Part shown: piece by piece, positions 15,971-22,943 of the stretch
How positions within the stretch are numbered: the stretch's first letter is position 1
Layout of the letters: the number at the start of each line of letters is the position of its first letter
Assembly (NCBI GenBank): GCA_900772835.1
Contig: CAAGSA010000056.1
Coordinates: forward strand, 1-30,043
Length of the DNA stretch: 30,043 nt
Source of the DNA: an uncultured Prevotella sp.
Lineage (GTDB): Bacteria > Bacteroidota > Bacteroidia > Bacteroidales > Bacteroidaceae
Direction of reading: 5' to 3'
Position numbers and translations under genes: made by a program
Notes under the pieces: generated by a model
The model's database searches: none
Told to the model about the DNA's origin: nothing
Seen by the model: only the letters and a program-made list of their open reading frames with translations

Positions 15971-15988
15971 AAATGCCGGGCGGCATTT
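15971..15988. promoter_or_regulatory. Inverted repeat upstream of the ECF sigma gene
   Basis: AAATGCCG and CGGCATTT flank a two-base centre, giving an 8-bp perfect inverted repeat 55 bases before the sigma ATG. On the plus strand it is followed by TTGTTTTTC, so it could also act as a weak plus-strand terminator. No plus-strand gene ends here, so an operator is equally possible. Confidence 0.4.
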
Positions 15989-16121
15989 TTGTTTTTCTCG
16001 TATTGGATAAGGTAGTGTATGGGGTGCTGAAATACCGTCACCATTAGCTTCGGCGGCACGGTCTTGGGCGTGCAGATACCGTTTAATGGCGAAAAAAGAT
16101 GTGTCGTTTGTATTCCTTGTG

Positions 16122-16526
16122 TTATAGCCCTGATGCCTGGTGCAACATCTCCATATTGTCGTCCCATAGCTCCTTCAGACTGTCTTCGTCGCCTTCTTCT
16201 GCAAAATCTGTTATGGCGAGCACGCAGTCGTTCGTAATCTCGCCCACCTCGATGCGCATCTCGCAGTAGGCATCCGGATCTTCGTCTTCGTCCCACTTGA
16301 ATCGGATCAGCTTGTCTTTCTGCTCCTTCACGATGGTTGCTGTTCTCTCATCCTTGTTTTGCCATGAGGTTCCCCAGGTGAACTTCAATTTGTTTCCGTT
16401 GCGTGTCACCTCGTCGGCAATCCAGCGTTCCAGTCCGGTTGCTTCGCTTATCAGCGGCCATATTATGTTTGGCGAACTCGAGTTCAGTTCGTATTCAAGG
16501 AATATGCGCTTCTTGCTTACATTCAT
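16122..16526 (-). CDS. START-like (SRPBCC/AHSA1-type) domain protein
   Basis: This 134-residue cytoplasmic protein resembles the START-like domain proteins widespread in Bacteroidetes. Residues 4-15 (SKKRIFLEYELN) open the beta-sheet, and IIWPLISEATGLERWIADEV is the helix after strand 1, with the tryptophan positions seen in AHSA1-type domains. LKFTWGTSW and IRFKWDEDEDP form later strands. The C-terminal helix carries LKELWDDNMEMLHQ. I chose the ATG preceded by an AAAAGG stretch; the open frame extends 21 codons upstream. It probably binds a hydrophobic ligand or a protein partner, but no function is known to me. It is divergent from the tRNA gene. Confidence 0.8.
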   Translation of the reverse strand: MNVSKKRIFLEYELNSSSPNIIWPLISEATGLERWIADEVTRNGNKLKFTWGTSWQNKDERTATIVKEQKDKLIRFKWDEDEDPDAYCEMRIEVGEITNDCVLAITDFAEEGDEDSLKELWDDNMEMLHQASGL

Positions 16527-16626
16527 TTTTTTTCCTTTTAAATGCCTGCATTTTGGGTGCAAACACGTATTTCGTTGGCAAAAATACAAAAAAATAGCAT
16601 TATAATGAGATTTTTCTTCAAAAAGT

Positions 16627-16657
16627 TTTGGTATTTAAATAAAATACACTACCTTTG
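16627..16657 (+). promoter_or_regulatory. Promoter of the tRNA gene
   Basis: TTTG at 16627-16630, a 19-base spacer and TACCTTTG at 16650-16657 match the Bacteroidetes consensus perfectly. The predicted transcript start is about 15 bases before the mature tRNA. Confidence 0.85.
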
Positions 16658-16678
16658 CACTCGCTAAAACGAAATGAT

Positions 16679-16752
16679 GGCGGGATAGCTCAGCTGGTTA
16701 GAGCGCATGATTCATAATCATGAGGTCCCCAGTTCAATCCTGGGTCCCGCTA
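16679..16752 (+). tRNA. tRNA with CAT anticodon, probably elongator tRNA-Met
   Basis: The 74-base cloverleaf has these parts: acceptor stem GGCGGGA with TCCCGCT (one G-T pair at the end), D stem GCTC/GAGC, anticodon stem CATGA/TCATG with loop TTCATAA, variable loop AGGTC, T stem CCCAG/CTGGG with loop TTCAATC, and discriminator A. CCA is not encoded. It is not an initiator: the first pair is not mismatched C-A and the anticodon stem lacks three G-C pairs. A CAT anticodon could also be an Ile tRNA modified to lysidine; Met is favoured by overall resemblance to elongator tRNA-Met. Confidence 0.93.
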
Positions 16753-16753
16753 C

Positions 16754-16789
16754 AAAAAAGGATAGGTCTTCGGACTTATCCTTTTTTTT
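16754..16789 (+). terminator. Terminator of the tRNA gene
   Basis: A 15-bp stem with one wobble (AAAAAAGGATAGGTC with GACTTATCCTTTTTT) closes on a stable TTCG tetraloop and continues into a run of Ts. It starts two bases after the mature tRNA end. Confidence 0.93.
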
Positions 16790-16838
16790 GTGCGGTTTTT
16801 TTCCTGACTTCGTCATTGCGTAGTCCCCAAAATTTGTA

Positions 16839-16898
16839 GGGGTGTTGTAGGAGTTGTAGGTGTTGGTAGGGGTGTTGTAGGAGTTGTAGGTGTTGGTA
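16839..16898. repeat. Exact 30-bp tandem duplication, G/T-rich
   Basis: Two identical 30-base copies lie at 16839-16868 and 16869-16898. Each is built of shorter TTGTAGG/TGTTGGTA-like words, and partial TTGTAGG and GGTAGGG words flank the array. One strand is almost free of C. It fills the gap between the tRNA terminator and the 3' end of gldH. Confidence 0.92.
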
Positions 16899-16913
16899 AG
16901 GGTGGTAGGGTAG

Positions 16914-16939
16914 GGAATCAGAGATTTCTCTCTGATTCC
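16914..16939 (+). terminator. Perfect hairpin near the gldH 3' end
   Basis: GGAATCAGAGA at 16914-16924 pairs perfectly with 16929-16939 around a TTTC loop. The T-rich flank (GATATTTTTATTG) is on the plus side, so as a classic terminator it would act on plus-strand transcription. For the convergent gldH transcript it lacks a U tract but may protect the 3' end. Confidence 0.5.
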
Positions 16940-16985
16940 GATGATATTTTTATTGTTTTATTATTGCAGTCTTGTTCATGTGGTC

Positions 16986-17465
16986 TTATTTCATTTCCAG
17001 TTTCATTCCGATGTCTGATACGCCGGGCAGGATTTCGCGCTTCATGTTGTGGCGGATTATCATATGGATGGAGTCGCCTTTATGGAGCTGGAGTTCGCGC
17101 AGTGGAAACTGATACTGGTATGTGCTTATGCCATTGCCGAGAAAGTTGCCGCGCTCGTCGGTGATGGGACACTTGATGGTGTCGGTCAGCGTTTTGTGCT
17201 GCTGCACAATGTGTTGCTCTATGATGAGGCTGATGCTCGTGAAAGGGAATGACGTTGTCATCCGCAGTCCTACGCTTTCGGCATACGTGCCTGGTGAGGC
17301 TGCGGGGGGGATGTTGAATGTCAGGGTGTCGTTCTTTTCCCATCCCGATAGCGGCGTGTGGGCGTAAGAATCAAATACAGTGCCGGTGGAGCATGAGGCA
17401 ACTGCTGTTGCCACCATGCCCACGAGCACTGCTGCTATATTATATAAGGTGTACCTTCTTTGCAT
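16986..17465 (-). CDS. gldH: GldH-type gliding-motility lipoprotein
   Basis: This 159-residue lipoprotein has a signal peptide ending VASC, with the lipidated cysteine at residue 25. The mature part matches the GldH family: TVFDSYAHTPLSGWEKNDTL directly after the lipidation site, then GLRMTTSFPFTSISLIIEQ, and MKREILPGVSDIGMKL at the C-terminus. GldH is needed for gliding in Flavobacterium, but homologues are widespread in non-gliding Bacteroidales, where they may serve the type IX secretion machinery or another envelope role. It starts 10 bases after the RicT-like gene's stop, so the two are co-transcribed. A run of seven Gs (plus strand) lies in the coding region. Confidence 0.88.
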   Translation of the reverse strand: MQRRYTLYNIAAVLVGMVATAVASCSTGTVFDSYAHTPLSGWEKNDTLTFNIPPAASPGTYAESVGLRMTTSFPFTSISLIIEQHIVQQHKTLTDTIKCPITDERGNFLGNGISTYQYQFPLRELQLHKGDSIHMIIRHNMKREILPGVSDIGMKLEMK

Positions 17466-17475
17466 TTCTCACTTT

Positions 17476-19002
17476 TTAGGCATCCTTGTTGTCGTTCTTG
17501 TTTTCGGACGTGTTGCCCTGTCTGCCGTCAGGCTTGTTGCTTTGTCTACCGTCAGGTCTGTTTTCAGGTTTGTTTTCCTGTCTGCCGTCAGACTTGTTTC
17601 CTTGCTTGTTGTCTGGTCTGGCGTTTTGTCTTCCCTGTCTGTTCTCGGGTTTTCTTCTGTTTTCGCCATTGCCAGTGTTCTCGTTGTTTCTGTTCTCGTT
17701 GTTTCTGTTTTCGCCGTTGCCCTGTTCTGGATTCTTGTTCTGGTTCTTTCTCGGGTTGTTGCGCTGTTGTGGCTTCTGCTGTCGCTGCTTGGGTTTTTCG
17801 GCTTGCTGCTGTTTGCCTTCTGCCGGGCGTGCGGGCTTTTCGGTTTGTTGCGGCTTGTTCTCGGTCTGCCGTGCTGCTTTCTCGCCTTGTGGCTTCTGTT
17901 GGCGCGGCTTGTTTTTCTTCTTTTTCTTTGTCTTGTCGAATCGCGTCAGACTTTCTCCTGCAAGAAGGTCAATCTGCTTATTCGTGTCCTTCGGCGCTTC
18001 TCCTCCGCTGAGCGAGTCGGGCTTTTCGCCGCGCTTGTTCATCTCTATTATCTCAAGAGCCCTGGCTCCGGTGATGGTTTCGAGGTTTGAGGCAAGGCGC
18101 TTGTCGGTGGAGTATGTTACGAGTCCCGCCAGTATGTCGGTCTTGAACATATAGTAGTCGCCGTCAATGGTCTGCAACACCATCTCTCGGCTCGGCAACC
18201 GTCGGCTTGCCTCGATGTAGTTGTCCACCTCGTAGTTGAGGCAGCATTTCAGCTTTGCGCACATTCCGGCGAGTTTCTGCGGATTGAGCGATATGTCCTG
18301 ATAGCGTGCGGCTCCGGTGCTTACTGACACGAAGTTCTTCATCCATGTGGCGCAGCACAGTTCTCTGCCGCATGGTCCGGTTCCTCCTATTCGTCCTGCC
18401 TCCTGCCTTGCTCCAATCTGTTTCATCTCGATGCGCACGTGGAATGTGTCGGCAAGCACCTTGATGAGCTGTCTGAAGTCCACGCGCTCGTCGGCGATAT
18501 AGTAGAATATCGCTTTGTTTCCGTCGCCCTGGTATTCCACGTCTCCGATTTTCATCTGCAGGTTCAGGTCTTTGGCTATTTGGCGGCTCTGTATCATAGT
18601 GCCGTGTTCGCGGCTTTTAGCCTCGCGCCATTTGTCCATGTCCACCTGTTTTGCTATTCGGTATATGCGCTTGATGTCGTCCATCGACTTCAGGTTTGCT
18701 TTCTTTATCTGCAGCTTCACGAGTTTTCCGGTCAGTGTCACTACTCCGATGTCGTGTCCCGGACTTGCCTCCACAGCCACGATGTCGCCTTTCTTGAGGT
18801 CCAGTCCGTTCACGTTGTGGTAGTATCCCTTTCGTGTGTTCTTGAACTGCACTTCCACCAGGTCTGTGTTTTCGGCGTTTCCCGGCACGTCGGCGAGCCA
18901 ATCGTATGTATTCAGCTGGCGGTCTTGCCTTCCGCATGCCCTGTGGCATAGTCCTCGGGCGCATCCGTCGCCAACCTTGAATTTCATATCTTTAAATTCC
19001 AT
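17476..19002 (-). CDS. PSP1-domain (RicT/YaaT-like) protein with a long disordered tail
   Basis: This 508-residue protein has a PSP1 core spanning roughly residues 45-290. It contains the conserved GTGPCGRELCC and AGMCAKLKCCLNYE segments. The cysteines at 211, 216, 217, 248, 253 and 254 match the C-x4-CC...C arrangement of RicT, the iron-sulfur-linked partner of the RNase Y/RNA-processing complex in Bacillus. Extra cysteines occur near the N-terminus (14, 19, 23). From about residue 356 the sequence becomes a roughly 150-residue tail of Lys, Gln, Asn, Arg, Pro and Glu, with repeats such as NRNNEN and PDGRQ-NKPDGRQ. This tail is surely disordered and may bind RNA. I chose the ATG giving MEFKDMKF; the open frame extends far upstream into the holB 3' end. 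gldH follows. Confidence 0.88.
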   Translation of the reverse strand: MEFKDMKFKVGDGCARGLCHRACGRQDRQLNTYDWLADVPGNAENTDLVEVQFKNTRKGYYHNVNGLDLKKGDIVAVEASPGHDIGVVTLTGKLVKLQIKKANLKSMDDIKRIYRIAKQVDMDKWREAKSREHGTMIQSRQIAKDLNLQMKIGDVEYQGDGNKAIFYYIADERVDFRQLIKVLADTFHVRIEMKQIGARQEAGRIGGTGPCGRELCCATWMKNFVSVSTGAARYQDISLNPQKLAGMCAKLKCCLNYEVDNYIEASRRLPSREMVLQTIDGDYYMFKTDILAGLVTYSTDKRLASNLETITGARALEIIEMNKRGEKPDSLSGGEAPKDTNKQIDLLAGESLTRFDKTKKKKKNKPRQQKPQGEKAARQTENKPQQTEKPARPAEGKQQQAEKPKQRQQKPQQRNNPRKNQNKNPEQGNGENRNNENRNNENTGNGENRRKPENRQGRQNARPDNKQGNKSDGRQENKPENRPDGRQSNKPDGRQGNTSENKNDNKDA

Positions 19003-19079
19003 TTCGTTTTTTCTCTTGTGAATATATATATATGATGTGATAAATATAGTTGTAATTGTATGTGTGTGTGCAGCTGCTC

Positions 19080-20255
19080 TTATTTCTGAATGAGCAGCAC
19101 AATCGTCTTCAGACAGATGTCGAAGAACATGATTTTGGGGTTGGCATTCTGGCTTACGTCGCGTATGCCGCGGTCGAACAGCTCCGTCAGCTCCACCACG
19201 TTTGCCTCGTTTATGAACCGTGCGAAGTTCTTCGAGAATTCCTCTTCCTCCATCGTCATATAGTTGAGTTCCGGATTCTGGAAGTTGTACACGAAGTTCT
19301 CCCTTATCAGATGTATGAAGTATTTCAGCATTCTCTTCTGTTTCTCCCTTCCGTAGGAAGCCGCAGCGTCGCTCCATTTCTTCAGATCCTTTATCTTGCG
19401 CATGTATGCAAGCCGCATTAGCATCATGAACATGTCGAGGAACAGCCGGTTTTCGTTTCCCGTGTCAAGTTCCTTCAGCGCAGCAAGCCAATTGCCGTTT
19501 GCCACTCTTGCCAGCCGGTGCGCCACTTCGGGTGCGATGTACCGTTTCTCCACGAGTGCCTTTTCTATCGCCTCCGTGTCGATTCTCTTTATATAGAACC
19601 GCTGCGTGCGGCTGCGCACTGTTTCGAGCAGCTTTTCCGGTTCCTCGCTCACCATAATGAACACCGTCATCTCTGGCGGTTCCTCTATCATCTTGAGCAA
19701 CTTGTTGGCGCATTCGCCGTTCATTCTTTCCGGCATCCAGATTATGCACACTTTGTAGCCGCCCTGGCTCGACTTCATGCTCAGTTTCCGTATCAGCGAG
19801 TCGCTTTCGCCCACTCCCGTTATCGCCTGTTGGTTTTCAGCCCCCATTGCCGCGAGCCATTGGTCGATGGAGAAATATGCCCCCTGCATCACCATCTGGT
19901 TCCATTCCTTTGCAAAGTCGTCGCTGTTCATCTTGTGTTCGCTTCCCGTTCCGGCAGGTTTTATCACGGGGTAGGAGAAGATCAGGTCGGGGTGCGCCCA
20001 TTTCGCGAGCATAGCCTCGGCGCTGCGCATGCGTTCGCCGGTCAGCTGTGGCAGCGTTTTTGCCGCGGCAGCCTGCAGGGGGTCGCTCTCGTCCCTGTCG
20101 CCGAGCAGGAATGATGCCAGCGCCATTGCCAGCGCCATCTTTCCGCTGCCCAGCGGTCCGCACAGCAGCATGGCGTGGGGCACGCGTCGCTCTGCCACGA
20201 GCTGCAGCATTTGCCTCTTGGCGTCTTCCTGTCCTATAACTTCGCTGAATCTCAT
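19080..20255 (-). CDS. holB: DNA polymerase III delta' subunit (clamp loader)
   Basis: This 391-residue AAA+ protein is the delta' subunit of the clamp loader, which places the sliding clamp on DNA. It opens MRFSEVIGQEDAKRQM, with a Walker-A-like GPLGSGK at 33-39. KVCIIWMPERMNGECANKLLKMIEEPP is the standard Walker B/sensor block seen in delta' subunits, and VRSRTQRF is the SRC-like region with Thr in place of Cys. The N-terminal domain has an insertion (about residues 60-150) typical of Bacteroidetes HolB. The C-terminal collar domain is helical. It is 77 bases upstream of the ricT-like gene on the same strand. A -7 element (TAAGTTTG, at 20270-20277 on the minus strand) precedes it. Confidence 0.92.
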   Translation of the reverse strand: MRFSEVIGQEDAKRQMLQLVAERRVPHAMLLCGPLGSGKMALAMALASFLLGDRDESDPLQAAAAKTLPQLTGERMRSAEAMLAKWAHPDLIFSYPVIKPAGTGSEHKMNSDDFAKEWNQMVMQGAYFSIDQWLAAMGAENQQAITGVGESDSLIRKLSMKSSQGGYKVCIIWMPERMNGECANKLLKMIEEPPEMTVFIMVSEEPEKLLETVRSRTQRFYIKRIDTEAIEKALVEKRYIAPEVAHRLARVANGNWLAALKELDTGNENRLFLDMFMMLMRLAYMRKIKDLKKWSDAAASYGREKQKRMLKYFIHLIRENFVYNFQNPELNYMTMEEEEFSKNFARFINEANVVELTELFDRGIRDVSQNANPKIMFFDICLKTIVLLIQK

Positions 20256-20385
20256 TTCTTTCTTTTTTGCAAACTTATTAAAAAATATTGGTTTTTCTTT
20301 TCATTATCCGAAAAAACCGACGTGCTTTATGCTTTTGGGGCAGAAATAATGTCAAAAATATATGGATTTGACGCAAAAAAGAGGT

Positions 20386-20601
20386 TTATTCTTCCTGTGC
20401 GATGATTTTCCGTGCGATTTCCAGTTCGTCTTCCCACACGAGCACATCCACACTCGTGAAGTTGCCCACGATTCCTCCGTAGATGTTGGAGAAATTCTCG
20501 TTGTGCAGAACGGAGTCGATGCCTTCCGATTTCAGCCGCTCTTGTATGAGGTGCGCCTCGAAACTCGTGTCGCAGCTCTTCAGTATTACCGTCTTTCCCA
20601 T
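20386..20601 (-). CDS. DUF2007-family small protein
   Basis: This 71-residue cytoplasmic protein matches the DUF2007 family (putative signal-transducing proteins): a ferredoxin-like pattern beginning VILKSCDTSFEAHLIQERL, then GIDSVLHNENFSNIYGG, and ending VLVWEDELEIARKII. The family function is unknown, though it is often proposed to bind a small ligand or regulate proteolysis. I chose the ATG giving MGKTVILKS; the frame extends 25 codons upstream into promoter sequence. It lies 130 bases upstream of holB, which has its own -7 box. A TATATTTG -7 element (20645-20652, minus strand) lies 44 bases before the start. Confidence 0.85.
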   Translation of the reverse strand: MGKTVILKSCDTSFEAHLIQERLKSEGIDSVLHNENFSNIYGGIVGNFTSVDVLVWEDELEIARKIIAQEE

Positions 20602-20644
20602 ATCCTGTATCTTTTTTAGTTCCTTCAGTATTTTTCTTCGGCTG

Positions 20645-20652
20645 CAAATATA
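20645..20652 (-). promoter_or_regulatory. -7 promoter element of the DUF2007 gene
   Basis: On the minus strand this reads TATATTTG, matching TAnnTTTG. The upstream -33 region has a TTG but with 21-base spacing, so it is only fair. Confidence 0.5.
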
Positions 20653-20798
20653 CAAAAAAATCCCGGTTCCGTTCAATATATCCCGATATTTGTGCCGTTG
20701 CGTGGGGATAAACGTATGGCAACCGGGTTAAACCATTGCTTTCTGTTTTTTTTCTTTAATTGTTCTGCCTATCGTTTCGTTATTCCGATTATAAGCAC

Positions 20799-20806
20799 TA
20801 CCTTTG
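20799..20806 (+). promoter_or_regulatory. -7 promoter element of the sugar-transporter gene
   Basis: TACCTTTG matches the consensus exactly. A TTTC at 20775-20778, 20 bases upstream, may be the -33 box. The expected leader is about 38 bases before the ATG at 20851. Confidence 0.65.
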
Positions 20807-20850
20807 CTCAGAACTATTTAAATACTAACCAAAATAAAACATCATCCAAT

Positions 20851-22311
20851 ATGGAACAGAATCAGACGGGTAGCAAGTCCTACCTGATTTCTATCGTTAT
20901 GGTGGCGGTGCTGGGCGGACTGCTCTTCGGCTACGACACTGCCGTAATCTCTGGAGCCGAAAAGGGTCTTCAGGCTTTCTTCAGGGGGGCAACGGACTTC
21001 GCCTACACCGACTACTGGCACGGCTTCACCAGTTCGAGCGCACTGATAGGCTGCATCATCGGTTCGGCTCTGTCGGGCTTCTTTGCCAGCAGGTTCGGGC
21101 GCAAGCGTTCGCTCATTTTCGCCGGCGTGTGTTTCTTCCTTTCGGCGTGGGGCTCTATGGAGCCGGAGACGTATGTGCTGCCGCAGGGACAGCCCAGCTG
21201 GACGCTCCTCGTGGTGTTCAACTTCTACCGTGTGCTTGGCGGAATCGGCGTCGGTATGGCGTCGGCAATCTGTCCGATGTATATCGGCGAGGTGGCGCCG
21301 AGCAATGTGCGCGGAATGCTCGTCAGCTGGAATCAGTTTGCCATCATCTTCGGCCAGCTGGTAGTGTATTTCGTCAATTTCATCATCCTTGGCTCCCATG
21401 CCAATCCGCTGTACGACGCCGTGGGCAACATCGCCAACTGGGCTGACTGCCAGTGGACGGTGGAGACGGGCTGGAGATACATGTTCGGCAGCGAGTGCGT
21501 GCCGGCAGGATTGTTCACGCTTCTCATCTGCTTCGTGCCCGAGACGCCGCGCTATCTCGTGATGGTGGGACAGGACGACAAGGCGCGCCATATCCTTGCG
21601 CGCATCAACGGCTCCCATGCCGCAGATGCCATAATCCGCGACATCAGGAACACGATAACCGTGAAGACCGAGAAACTCTTCTCCTACGGTTTCCTCTGCA
21701 TCTTCGTCGGCGTGATGCTCAGCGTGTTCCAGCAGGCAGTGGGTATCAATGCCGTGCTCTACTACGCTCCGCGCATTTTCCAGGATATGGGAATGCAGAA
21801 CCCGATGGTGCAGACCGTGATAATGGGCGTAGTGAACATCTCCTTCACTCTCGTTGCCGTGTTCACCGTGGAGAAGCTCGGCAGGAAACCTCTCCTCGTG
21901 TGGGGCTCGATAGGCATGGCTGCCGGTGCATTCGGCGTGGCGCTGACGTTCGGCAATGCGTCGCTCGGCACACTGACTATGCTCAGCATCATGGTCTACA
22001 GCGCAAGCTTTATGTTCTCGTGGGGCCCCATAGCCTGGGTGCTCATAGCCGAACTGTTCCCCAACACTATCCGCGGAGCGGCAGTGGCAATAGCCGTGGC
22101 GTTCCAGTGGATATTCAATTTCATCGTGAGTTCAACGTTCGTGCCGATGTTCAACATGCACCTCACCGAGGGCGACGACTTCGGCCACTGGTTTACATAC
22201 GGTCTCTATGGCATCATCTGCATCCTTGCAGCCCTGTTCGTGCTGAAGCTCGTGCCGGAGACAAAGGGCAAGAGCCTTGAGGATATGTCGAAACTCTGGA
22301 GGAAAGAATAG
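20851..22311 (+). CDS. MFS sugar/H+ symporter (XylE-like)
   Basis: This 486-residue, 12-helix transporter of the major-facilitator sugar-porter family should move a monosaccharide across the cytoplasmic membrane with protons. Family motifs are intact: FGYDTAVISG in helix 1, RFGRKR (81-86) in loop 2-3, RVLGGIGVGMAS, FVPETPRYLV after helix 6, LGRKPLL in loop 8-9 and VPETKGKSLE at the C-terminus. Sugar-contacting residues seen in XylE are conserved in context: Gln162 in WNQFAIIFGQL, and Gln294, Gln295 and Asn300 in FQQAVGIN. The start chosen gives MEQNQTG; the open frame extends 53 codons upstream through the promoter. Xylose, glucose or a similar sugar is plausible; the exact one is not provable here. 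No sugar-catabolic genes lie beside it. Confidence 0.92.
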   Translation: MEQNQTGSKSYLISIVMVAVLGGLLFGYDTAVISGAEKGLQAFFRGATDFAYTDYWHGFTSSSALIGCIIGSALSGFFASRFGRKRSLIFAGVCFFLSAWGSMEPETYVLPQGQPSWTLLVVFNFYRVLGGIGVGMASAICPMYIGEVAPSNVRGMLVSWNQFAIIFGQLVVYFVNFIILGSHANPLYDAVGNIANWADCQWTVETGWRYMFGSECVPAGLFTLLICFVPETPRYLVMVGQDDKARHILARINGSHAADAIIRDIRNTITVKTEKLFSYGFLCIFVGVMLSVFQQAVGINAVLYYAPRIFQDMGMQNPMVQTVIMGVVNISFTLVAVFTVEKLGRKPLLVWGSIGMAAGAFGVALTFGNASLGTLTMLSIMVYSASFMFSWGPIAWVLIAELFPNTIRGAAVAIAVAFQWIFNFIVSSTFVPMFNMHLTEGDDFGHWFTYGLYGIICILAALFVLKLVPETKGKSLEDMSKLWRKE

Positions 22312-22354
22312 TCAGACACACACATGATTTTCGCTTGGGCTTGCCGGCCCTGCA

Positions 22355-22391
22355 CGGTCACCATTTATATATATGGTGACCGATTTTTTTT
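22355..22391 (+). terminator. Terminator of the sugar-transporter gene
   Basis: A perfect 10-bp stem (CGGTCACCAT at 22355-22364 with ATGGTGACCG at 22373-22382) is followed by a run of eight Ts. It begins 44 bases after the stop codon. Confidence 0.92.
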
Positions 22392-22943
22392 AACATAATG
22401 CAACACTTGAATGTTAAAACCGTGAGCTGTCAACGCTCTGAGAATCGAATATTTTGGAGCTTTAGAAAAATTGTCCGCAAAAAACGAAATTTTCAGTCGT
22501 CTGTGCAATGTGTTGTTTTTCAGAGGGTTGTGCTTTTTGGTGATTTGATAAGCCACGAGAAAAGCGGCGATTCCTATCGAACGCTTTAACCGTTCAATAT
22601 GAACGGCTGAAGAGTTTGTGATGAAAAACACCTGGTGCATATCGTTTTCGAGGCGATTTTCGGGTGATTCTGTCAATGTAAGCATTACATTCCGCAAAAT
22701 CGTCAGTAGGGAAAACTGTTGCCAGAGCAGCCAAGCGTATGCAACGGACGATAACAGTACATAACAATGTAAAGAATTTTGTTTTCCGCGTGTTAAAATA
22801 TTCGGGAGTGAATATGAATATCTGTTAAATACAGACCCCTTCTTTTTGAGTTCTTCCGTTAAGTCCATACGTCCAGTACGATGAGCGTAAGTGCATTTAA
22901 CGGAAGAACTGTCCTTTGCGTAAGTGCAGCATTCCACGTCTAT
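22392..22943. other. Gene-free, repeat-rich AT-biased segment; candidate dispersed element
   Basis: About 550 bases lie between the transporter's terminator and the end of rodA. Base composition is clearly more AT-rich than the genes on both sides. Open frames exist (63 codons at 22398-22589 on plus, a longer one on minus), but neither has recognisable features. Inverted repeats are present: CCGTTCA/TGAACGG at 22590-22606, AATGTAA/TTACATT at 22675-22691, and a perfect 14-bp pair at 22849-22862 and 22897-22910. The 11-base word GCGTAAGTGCA occurs at 22885 and 22918. It may be a dispersed intergenic element, a degraded mobile element, or the site of a structured RNA. Confidence 0.45.
22849..22910. 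repeat. 14-bp inverted repeat with 34-base loop, downstream of rodA
   Basis: AGTTCTTCCGTTAA at 22849-22862 is the exact reverse complement of 22897-22910. The loop holds one copy of GCGTAAGTGCA; a second copy lies just outside the right arm, 33 bases on. It sits about 35 bases past the rodA stop and could terminate the elongasome transcript, although the U tract is modest on that strand. Confidence 0.75.

Noticed and set aside
17304..17310. Run of seven Gs inside gldH as a phase-variation tract
   Set aside because: The frame is intact and the protein matches the family on both sides; seven bases is short for switching and encodes an ordinary Pro-Pro-Ala segment.
22365..22937. 190-codon open frame on the minus strand in the repeat-rich segment
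   Set aside because: It runs through a terminator and several inverted repeats and has no recognisable features, so it is treated as non-coding until conservation shows otherwise.
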